A stretch of DNA of 15,276 nt from assembly GCA_040752395.1 (NCBI GenBank), contig JBFMHD010000055.1:1-15276 (forward strand), written 5' to 3'. How positions within the stretch are numbered: position 1 is the stretch's first letter; the number at the start of each line of letters is the position of its first letter. Source of the DNA: JBFMHD01 sp040752395 [NCBI: Candidatus Hydrogenedentota bacterium]. GTDB lineage: Bacteria > JBFMHD01. Made by a program: the position numbers and the translations under genes. Positions 7,484 through 11,970 of this stretch are shown here, one piece after another. The notes under the pieces were generated by a model that saw nothing but the letters and a program-made list of their open reading frames with translations, did not search any database and was not told the DNA's origin.

Positions 7484-7526
7484 CCTTGTAATGTTTTTAT
7501 AATTCTTTTAATTACAAGGATTTTTT
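7484..7526 (+). terminator. Terminator-like hairpin between csrA and flagellin 1
   Basis: CCTTGTAAT (7484-7492) and ATTACAAGG (7511-7519) form a 9-base stem with an 18-base loop, followed by A and six T (7521-7526). It would end the flgN-csrA transcript. It also starts about eight bases after the predicted sigma-28 start site, so it would lie at the very 5' end of the flagellin leader. Confidence 0.6.
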
Positions 7527-7539
7527 CGGTAAGGAAACC

Positions 7540-7627
7540 GGGAAACTAAAAAGTATTCCAGGGATGGTTTTAATTAAATTTGAATTCCCAAAACCCTGGT
7601 AAATAGAAAGTTTCCCAGGGTTTTTTT
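7540..7627 (+). promoter_or_regulatory. Attenuator-like element: intrinsic terminator with competing antiterminator fold
   Basis: Terminator fold: AAAACCCTGG (7590-7599) pairs with CCAGGGTTTT (7615-7624), followed by a T-tract to 7627. Alternative fold: GGGAAACT (7540-7547) pairs with AGTTTCCC (7609-7616), enclosing CCAG (7558-7561) with CTGG (7596-7599) and GGTTTT (7566-7571) with AAAACC (7590-7595). Both terminator arms are used in the alternative fold, so the two exclude each other. A CsrA-like sequence, CAGGGATGG (7559-7567), lies in the 5' arm of the alternative fold. The pairings are seen in the sequence; function as a transcriptional switch is inference. It matches no riboswitch class I recognise. 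Confidence 0.55.
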
Positions 7628-7674
7628 ATTTTATAATGTAATTTTGTGTTCTTTCAAAACTAAATTATTTAAGA

Positions 7675-7693
7675 GGTAGTTAGACCAACTACC
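7675..7693 (+). promoter_or_regulatory. Leader hairpin upstream of flagellin 1
   Basis: GGTAGTT and AACTACC form a perfect 7-base stem around AGACC. No T-run follows. It separates the attenuator-like element from the CsrA site near the start codon and may be a stabilising leader structure. Confidence 0.4.
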
Positions 7694-7753
7694 AGGATAT
7701 AGATAAAACTCAAGAAGTGACAGGAGTAGAAGTCCAAGGGAGAGAGCGAACTT

Positions 7754-7793
7754 ACAGGAATGACAAGGATGTCAAATTTATGAATCAAGGAGG
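7754..7793 (+). promoter_or_regulatory. CsrA-binding hairpin and ribosome-binding site of flagellin 1
   Basis: TGACA-AGGA-TGTCA at 7761-7774 is a perfect 5-base stem presenting AGGA in a tetraloop. Its ACAAGGATGT matches the last ten positions of the known CsrA consensus RUACARGGAUGU. ACAGGA lies just before it at 7754-7759. The ribosome-binding site ATCAAGGAGG (7784-7793) lies 10 bases after the stem and itself contains GGA, so one CsrA dimer could bridge both and block ribosomes, as in the Bacillus hag leader. Confidence 0.75.
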
Positions 7794-7802
7794 AAAAAAA
7801 CC

Positions 7803-8765
7803 ATGGCATTTAGAGTTAATTCAAACATTCCCGCTCTCTTTGCTCAGAGACAACTCACAATAACAAACTTCAAAGTACAGAAGAATATTGAGCGATTATC
7901 CTCTGGTTACCGCATCAATAGAGCAGCTGATGATGCAGCAGGGTTAGCAGTCAGTGAAAAATTAAGAACACAGATAAATGGTATAAAACAGGCAAGACTG
8001 AATGTTCAGGATGGTATCTCTTTAATCCAGACAGCAGAAGGTGGTCTTCAAGAGATACAGGATAATTTACACAGATTACGAGTTTTAGCAATCCAATCAG
8101 CAAACGATATCTTAACTACAGTTGATAGATATCTAATCCAGCTTGAGTTTAATCAGGTTCTTGATGAGATAGACAGAGCTGCTTCCTCAGTACAATTTAA
8201 CACCAAACAATTGTTAAGAGGAGCATATTCTCTGGATATGGTAAGTAATCCTTCAGGAACTAATAATACTTATCCAGGTAGTTTAGTGCTTCACGTAGGT
8301 GCGAATGCGAATGATACCATAGCTATTCATATACCGAGCATATCGACAGCAGCTTTGGGAACGGTTCATGGCCAGTTTAGCTCCCCTTCCGGTATAAAAA
8401 TATCATCATTAAGGGTTGATAACGTAACAGGGTATAATACAAGATTATCGATACTTGCAGCGAATGCTGGTGTGATGACACGAAGAGCAGCTGAATCAGC
8501 AATCGGTATAATAACAAGCGGTATAAATATGGTTTCTGAAGTAAGAGCGAACCTTGGTGCGTGTCAGAACAGATTAGAGTCAACATTTAATTTCTTGGGT
8601 GTTGTGCTTGAAAATATAACGAGTTCTGAATCAAGAATCAGAGATGTTGATGTAAGCGCAGAGGTGGTAGATTTTACTAAGAACCAGATATTAGTTCAGA
8701 CAGGTACAGCAGCGTTAGCTCAAGCAAACGTAGCACCGCAGACCGTTTTGCAGTTGTTACAGTAA
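7803..8765 (+). CDS. fliC: Flagellin 1
   Basis: A flagellin of 320 residues, the subunit polymerised outside the cell into the filament. N-terminal D0/D1 (1-140) contains NIERLSSGYRINRAADDAAG, ISLIQTAEGGLQEIQ and LQRL-like HRLRVLAIQSAND; C-terminal D1/D0 (about 225-320) contains ESRIRDVDVSAEVVDFTKNQILVQTG and ends APQTVLQLLQ. The middle of about 80 residues is too short for large D2/D3 domains. C254, in LGACQNRLE, is unusual since flagellins normally lack cysteine. A strong AAGGAGG lies nine bases upstream. It resembles flagellin 3 more than flagellin 2. Control is predicted at three levels: sigma-28 promoter, attenuator-like leader, and CsrA sites. The symbol is generic; hag or fla would serve equally. 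Confidence 0.95.
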   Translation: MAFRVNSNIPALFAQRQLTITNFKVQKNIERLSSGYRINRAADDAAGLAVSEKLRTQINGIKQARLNVQDGISLIQTAEGGLQEIQDNLHRLRVLAIQSANDILTTVDRYLIQLEFNQVLDEIDRAASSVQFNTKQLLRGAYSLDMVSNPSGTNNTYPGSLVLHVGANANDTIAIHIPSISTAALGTVHGQFSSPSGIKISSLRVDNVTGYNTRLSILAANAGVMTRRAAESAIGIITSGINMVSEVRANLGACQNRLESTFNFLGVVLENITSSESRIRDVDVSAEVVDFTKNQILVQTGTAALAQANVAPQTVLQLLQ

Positions 8766-8780
8766 AACCAGTATTAAAGT

Positions 8781-8830
8781 AAGGGGTTAAAAGATCCTCT
8801 GATATTAGCTCAGAGGATCCCCCCTTTTTT
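8781..8830 (+). terminator. Rho-independent terminator of flagellin 1
   Basis: GATCCTCTGA (8793-8802) pairs perfectly with TCAGAGGATC (8810-8819). The outer AAGGGG (8781-8786) can pair with CCCCTT (8821-8826), leaving TTAAAA bulged, and six T follow (8825-8830). It begins 15 bases after the stop codon. Confidence 0.9.
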
Positions 8831-8846
8831 AAAATAAACTAATCAC

Positions 8847-8914
8847 AAAGCCTCATAAAACATTCTCTTAACCGTGAAAAACGGTTAAGAGACATAGTGA
8901 TTTTATGAGGCTTT
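8847..8914. repeat. Long two-stage hairpin downstream of flagellin 1
   Basis: Outer arms AAAGCCTCATAAAA (8847-8860) and TTTTATGAGGCTTT (8901-8914) are a perfect 14-base match. Inside, TCTCTTAACCGT (8864-8875) and ACGGTTAAGAGA (8881-8892) are a perfect 12-base stem with loop GAAAA; the internal loop is 3 and 8 bases. It follows the flagellin 1 terminator by 16 bases and has no proper T-tract. It could be a backup terminator, an RNA stabiliser, a small RNA or a miniature mobile repeat. Confidence 0.75.
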
Positions 8915-8972
8915 TGGCGTTCTTTGAAAAAATAATATTAACATTCATTGCCAAAATTAAGCTACAATGTTA

Positions 8973-9191
8973 GGCGAGATTCTTTTTTTGTCGAATTGCA
9001 AATTGAAGATTGCAAAAATGAAATCAGTTGAACTTCTCAACTTTTTCGAAAGAGAGTGAATAAATTTGCAATTTACAATTGAGCGGAGCGACAAATTGTT
9101 ATGGGACCTATCCTGCAGATGACTTTCTTTATTAATCCCGGCCCCTGTCATAGATAAGGGGAGAAGAGGATTATGGCGAGATTCTCTTTTT
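8973..9191 (+). repeat. Direct repeat GGCGAGATTCTyTTTTT, two copies
   Basis: GGCGAGATTCTTTTTTTG at 8973-8990 and GGCGAGATTCTCTTTTTA at 9175-9192 differ at two positions and lie about 200 bases apart, bracketing the inverted word repeat at 8987-9095. They may mark a duplication or insertion. The interval given spans both copies. Confidence 0.5.
8987..9095. repeat. Imperfect inverted repeat upstream of flagellin 2
   Basis: The left end TTTGTCG-AATTGCAAATT (8987-9004) is matched in inverted orientation by AATTTGCAATT (9063-9073) and CGACAAA (9089-9095), with 15 extra bases between the two right-hand segments. A central hairpin AGTTGA-ACTTC-TCAACT lies at 9026-9042. The composition (TTGCAATTT words, GAGCGGAGCG) resembles the other word-like spacer repeats. 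No coding potential is seen. Confidence 0.6.
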
Positions 9192-9204
9192 ATAAAAGAA
9201 AGTT

Positions 9205-9299
9205 AACCAGGATAAGGTTTTTTATAAAGGAGGAGTAAACCTCTAGTTAAAAAATCCGTGAGAGAAAGGCGTCTCTTACGAAAAAGAACATCAAGGAGG
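9205..9299 (+). promoter_or_regulatory. Flagellin 2 leader: GGA-loop hairpin, second hairpin and ribosome-binding site
   Basis: AACC (9205-9208) and GGTT (9216-9219) flank the loop AGGATAA, a possible CsrA site sharing CCA-GGAT..GGTTTT with the other flagellin leaders. CGTGAGAGA (9257-9265) and TCTCTTACG (9272-9280) form a 9-base stem with one G-U pair. The ribosome-binding site ATCAAGGAGG (9290-9299) is identical to that of flagellins 1 and 3. No convincing sigma-28 promoter was found in the 541-base spacer 8766-9306. Confidence 0.5.
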
Positions 9300-9306
9300 G
9301 TGTATT

Positions 9307-10128
9307 ATGGCTTTCCATTTAAGATCAAACATTGTTGCGGACTTTGCCCGCAGAAACCTTGGCTTAACAATAGCAAGACAGAACCTGGCTCTTGAACGAT
9401 TGACCTCTGGTCTTCGTATCAACCGTTCAGCTGATGATCCTGCGGGTCTGGCAGTGAGTGAACGGTTAAGAACGCAAGTTCTTGGGCTACATCAGGCACA
9501 GCGGAACTCGGAGGATGCTATAAGTCTCGTTCAGATAGCTGAAGGAGGTCTTCAGCAGATTGACGAGATTATTCAAAGAATGAGATCTCTCGCTATCCAA
9601 GCAGCAAATGCTACTTTAACAAGTGCAGATAGAACATTGGTTCAGGTTGAGATTAATCAGCTGATAGATGAGATTGACCGTCAGGCGTCTTCAACCCAGT
9701 TCAATACCAAGAAGATATTTACACAGAATCAATCCTTAACATTTCACGTAGGTGCTAACCGAACAGATACTCTAACACTCCAGATTTCATCGGTTACTGC
9801 TGCGGGTCTTGGGGTAGATACCGTAGATGTTACTGGTTCAAGTAACGTGAATGCGTTAAAGGCGATCTCACAGCTTGACACAGCGCTTGACAGGATAAAC
9901 ACTCAGAGAGCAAATTTAGGAGCGTTCCAGAACAGACTTGAAAACGTTGTCAATTTCATTGGGATATCTAGTGAAAATATGGCTTCAGCATTAGCAAAGG
10001 TACGAGAAGCTGATATAGCTGAAGAAATAGTGAATTTCACAAGAGAGCAGATATTAGCTCAGACAGGTACTGCGCTACTTGCTCAAGCTAACCAGACACC
10101 GGCAACAGTCTTAGCTTTGCTTACGTAA
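9307..10128 (+). CDS. Flagellin 2, minimal and divergent
   Basis: A 273-residue flagellin consisting almost only of the conserved D0/D1 helices. The N-terminus has LALERLTSGLRINRSADDPAG, QIAEGGLQQIDEIIQRMRSLAIQAAN and DRQASSTQFNTKKIF. The C-terminus has LGAFQNRLENVVNFIG, READIAEEIVNFTREQILAQTG and ends TPATVLALLT. It lacks the VMTR region that flagellins 1 and 3 share and keeps the standard F in LGAFQNRLE, so it belongs to a different subgroup, perhaps a minor filament or inner-sheath type subunit. AAGGAGG lies seven bases upstream of the ATG. It is followed by two terminator-like hairpins and is probably transcribed alone, although no clear promoter was seen. Confidence 0.93.
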   Translation: MAFHLRSNIVADFARRNLGLTIARQNLALERLTSGLRINRSADDPAGLAVSERLRTQVLGLHQAQRNSEDAISLVQIAEGGLQQIDEIIQRMRSLAIQAANATLTSADRTLVQVEINQLIDEIDRQASSTQFNTKKIFTQNQSLTFHVGANRTDTLTLQISSVTAAGLGVDTVDVTGSSNVNALKAISQLDTALDRINTQRANLGAFQNRLENVVNFIGISSENMASALAKVREADIAEEIVNFTREQILAQTGTALLAQANQTPATVLALLT

Positions 10129-10158
10129 CCTTTAAGTTCACTCGCCAGAATCAGTTCC

Positions 10159-10180
10159 AAGACAAAAAGTTGTCTTTTTT
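10159..10180 (+). terminator. Terminator 1 of flagellin 2
   Basis: AAGACAA and TTGTCTT pair around AAAG, followed by a continuous run of six T (10175-10180). It lies 31 bases after the stop codon. Confidence 0.75.
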
Positions 10181-10192
10181 GAAAATAAAACG

Positions 10193-10224
10193 AGCCAGGA
10201 GAACAGGGGCCTCCTGGCTGTTTT
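10193..10224 (+). terminator. Terminator 2 of flagellin 2
   Basis: AGCCAGGAG (10193-10201) and CTCCTGGCT (10211-10219) form a perfect 9-base stem with a 9-base loop, followed by GTTTT. It is GC-rich and lies directly behind the first terminator. Confidence 0.75.
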
Positions 10225-10249
10225 AACACATCTAATCAGTTATGGGTAT

Positions 10250-10300
10250 AGAAGTAAGATAACGAAAGAAGCAAGAAGCAAGAGGCACAGAGGCACAAAG
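10250..10300 (+). repeat. Purine-rich and AGGCACAAAG word repeats after flagellin 2
   Basis: AGAAGTAAGATAACGAAAGAAGC words, like those at 1721-1757, run into AGGCACAGAGGCACAAAG, the inverse of the words at 1952-1971. It directly precedes the GC-rich repeat, so the same modules occur side by side at both sites. Confidence 0.65.
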
Positions 10301-10305
10301 TTGGT

Positions 10306-10366
10306 TTCAGGCTCCGGGCTTCGAGCTTCAGCCGGCTGTAGTCCGTAGCCTGTAGCCTGTACCCCG
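10306..10366 (-). repeat. GC-rich dispersed repeat, copy 2 (inverted relative to 1763-1826)
   Basis: Its reverse complement aligns over almost its whole length with 1763-1826, with about four mismatches, ending in the same GAAGCCCGGAGCCTG. The two copies are 8.5 kb apart in opposite orientation and so could support inversion of the whole flagellar operon between them. Confidence 0.85.
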
Positions 10367-10428
10367 AATTATTAGAGTGACAGCGTTTTTCAGAGGAGGT
10401 GAGAGGCGAAAAGATTCTTTTCATAGAA

Positions 10429-10490
10429 CATAACAAGGAAATGCGGGATGTTATGGTGATGAAAGAACCACGGATGGTTCTGGTTCTTTT
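10429..10490 (+). promoter_or_regulatory. Flagellin 3 leader: GGA-loop hairpins with alternative terminator-like fold
   Basis: CATAACA (10429-10435) and TGTTATG (10449-10455) enclose a 13-base loop containing two GGA motifs. AGAACCA-CGGA-TGGTTCT (10464-10481) is a perfect 7-base stem with GGA in a tetraloop. Alternatively AAAGAACC (10462-10469) can pair with GGTTCTTT (10482-10489), followed by further T, giving a terminator-like hairpin. CCACGGATGGTTCT matches CCAGGGATGGTTTT of the flagellin 1 leader at 12 of 14 bases. CsrA control is inferred. Confidence 0.55.
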
Positions 10491-10510
10491 TAATCTTTCC
10501 TTAAAGACCC

Positions 10511-10582
10511 GCTGTTAAGATAGAAAACAGCAGTTTTCGATTGGCAGAATGGGTTTTGGTTCGCGGCGCGATGCCAGAACCA
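10511..10582 (+). promoter_or_regulatory. Further hairpins in the flagellin 3 leader
   Basis: GCTGTT (10511-10516) pairs with AACAGC (10526-10531), and TGGTTC (10557-10562) pairs with GAACCA (10577-10582) around a GC-rich 14-base loop. The second stem uses the same GGTTC/GAACC words as the hairpins at 10464-10489, so alternative long-range pairings are possible. The rest of the leader, 10583-10657, holds only the ribosome-binding site ATCAAGGAGG at 10639-10648. Confidence 0.4.
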
Positions 10583-10657
10583 CTTATAATTTCATAGTTT
10601 TATAACTTTAAATAAGGAAAGAGCGTAGTTTTCACTTAATCAAGGAGGGACTCATTT

Positions 10658-11572
10658 ATGGCATTTAGAATCAATACAAACATTCCCGCAATGTTTGCAG
10701 AACGTAATCTTACCATAACTAATAGGAACGTTGAAAAGAACATTGAGAAACTAAGTTCAGGTTTAAGAATCAATGTTGCAGCAGATGATGCTGCGGGTCT
10801 TGCGATTTCTGAAAGATTAAGAACTCAAGTAAATGGTTTGCGTCAGGCAAGACTGAATGTCCAGGATGGTATCTCATTAATCCAGACAGCAGAAGGTGGT
10901 ATCTCAAATATCGGCAACTCGTTACAAAGATTAAGAACATTAGCGGTCCAGGCAGCGAATGATGTTATGACCACTATTGACCGTTATATGATTCAGCTTG
11001 AGTTTAACCAGCTGCTCGACGAAATAGACCGCCAGGTATCTTCAACTGAGTTTAACACCAAGAAATTGCTGACAGGTGTTTACAATACTGGTGGTAATAT
11101 AGGAAGTCTTGTCTTGCAGGTTGGAGCAAATAAAAACGATAAAATAAGCATACAGATTCCATCACTGTCCACGGCCAGTTTAGGTACGGTTCTTGGGTCA
11201 GGACAACCCGTGGGTGTTTATCTATCAGCTTTAAGAGTTACGGGTGATAGAAGTACAATATTAGGGACAAACCGCGGTGTGATGACTCGTGTTGCAGCGA
11301 ACTCAACTATTTCTGTGCTTTCGAGCGCGATAAACTTAGTTTCTGAGACACGAGCAAAACTCGGCGCCTTACAAAACAGACTCCAGACAACTTTTGATTT
11401 TCTTGGCATAGCGCTTGAAAACCAGGCTGCGAGTGAATCAAGAATCAGAGATCTGGATATAAGTTATGAGGTCGTTGAGTTCACCAAGAACCAGATATTA
11501 GTGCAGACAGGCGCGGCTGCATTAGCCCAGGCTAATGTTGCACCACAGTCTGTACTTCAGTTACTACAGTAA
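10658..11572 (+). CDS. Flagellin 3
   Basis: A 304-residue flagellin closely resembling flagellin 1: MAFRINTNIPAMFAERN, NIEKLSSGLRINVAADDAAG, RQARLNVQDGISLIQTAEGG and LRTLAVQAAND at the N-terminus; LGALQNRLQTTFDFLG, ESRIRDLDISYEVVEFTKN and APQSVLQLLQ at the C-terminus. The short central part (about 140-220) shows it also lacks large D2/D3 domains, but it shares the GVMTR segment with flagellin 1 and has no cysteine. The similarity suggests duplication, with the more distant flagellin 2 lying between them. AAGGAGG lies nine bases before the ATG. A strong terminator follows. It ends the flagellar part of the window; no fliD or fliS is visible downstream. Confidence 0.95.
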   Translation: MAFRINTNIPAMFAERNLTITNRNVEKNIEKLSSGLRINVAADDAAGLAISERLRTQVNGLRQARLNVQDGISLIQTAEGGISNIGNSLQRLRTLAVQAANDVMTTIDRYMIQLEFNQLLDEIDRQVSSTEFNTKKLLTGVYNTGGNIGSLVLQVGANKNDKISIQIPSLSTASLGTVLGSGQPVGVYLSALRVTGDRSTILGTNRGVMTRVAANSTISVLSSAINLVSETRAKLGALQNRLQTTFDFLGIALENQAASESRIRDLDISYEVVEFTKNQILVQTGAAALAQANVAPQSVLQLLQ

Positions 11573-11607
11573 TATATTTTTACTGTTACGCAACAGAAGA
11601 GGGGTTT

Positions 11608-11636
11608 AAGGCCGGTTTAAAAGACCGGCCTTTTTT
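11608..11636 (+). terminator. Rho-independent terminator of flagellin 3
   Basis: AAGGCCGGT (11608-11616) pairs perfectly with ACCGGCCTT (11624-11632) around TTAAAAG and runs into six T (11631-11636). Confidence 0.92.
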
Positions 11637-11935
11637 ATTATCTTGCTCCCACGTGTCTCTTGATCTGGCTGGGTTTGGTACCAGCCCCTATGGCGTTTTT
11701 CCGTTATCTTGTTTCTTGCCTCTTGCCTCTTTTCCTTCCCTTTAAAGTGTCTCACGTTTTAGATGAAACTATTTAATTATTATATAAGTATATCCCGTTA
11801 ATCAGTAAAAAACAATGCTAATATTTTTAGGGTTCAAATGAGAATGCTTAAGGCATTTATTAGACACGAAGGTACACAGGCACAGATGCACAAAGAAGAA
11901 AAAACAAGCTTAAAGTTTTTTAGGGGGAAAGTGTG
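11637..11935. other. Gene-free spacer with word repeats between flagellin 3 and the symporter gene
   Basis: It contains a hairpin GGCTGG-N8-CCAGCC (11667-11686), an inverted copy of the purine-rich repeat (11700-11732: TTATCTTGTTTCTTGCCTC, the complement of the CAAGATAACGG/AAGAGGCAAG words), and ACACAGGCACAGATGCACAAAG-type words at 11867-11902. The stretch 11740-11860 is plain AT-rich DNA in which I see nothing. No promoter is assigned because both flanking genes end towards this region. Confidence 0.6.
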
Positions 11936-11970
11936 AAAACCACCCTTTTTTCAAAAAAAAAGTGGGTTTT
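11936..11970 (-). terminator. Terminator-like hairpin for the symporter gene
   Basis: AAAACCAC (11936-11943) can pair with GTGGGTTTT (11962-11970) with one bulged G, extended inward by T6/A6 pairing. Read on the minus strand it directly follows the TGA stop and ends in TTTT. It may also act on read-through from the flagellin side. Confidence 0.5.

Noticed and set aside
7527-7627. A c-di-GMP riboswitch in the flagellin leader.
   Set aside because: I could not find the conserved GEMM core sequences or tetraloop/receptor elements.
9205-9215. CCAGGATAA as a sigma-28 -10 box for flagellin 2, and ATAGATAA at 9150-9157 as another.
   Set aside because: Neither has a TAAA box at the required 15-base distance.
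10441-10518. A 25-codon frame starting ATGCGGGATG in the flagellin 3 leader, resembling a leader peptide over an attenuator.
   Set aside because: The only Shine-Dalgarno-like sequence (AAGGAA) touches the ATG, the peptide has no run of a regulatory amino acid, and the region is better explained by RNA hairpins.
11838-11936. A 32-codon frame from ATGAGAATG before the symporter terminator.
   Set aside because: Much of it is made of the dispersed ACACAGGCACAG words, it has only weak ribosome-binding potential and no recognisable protein pattern.
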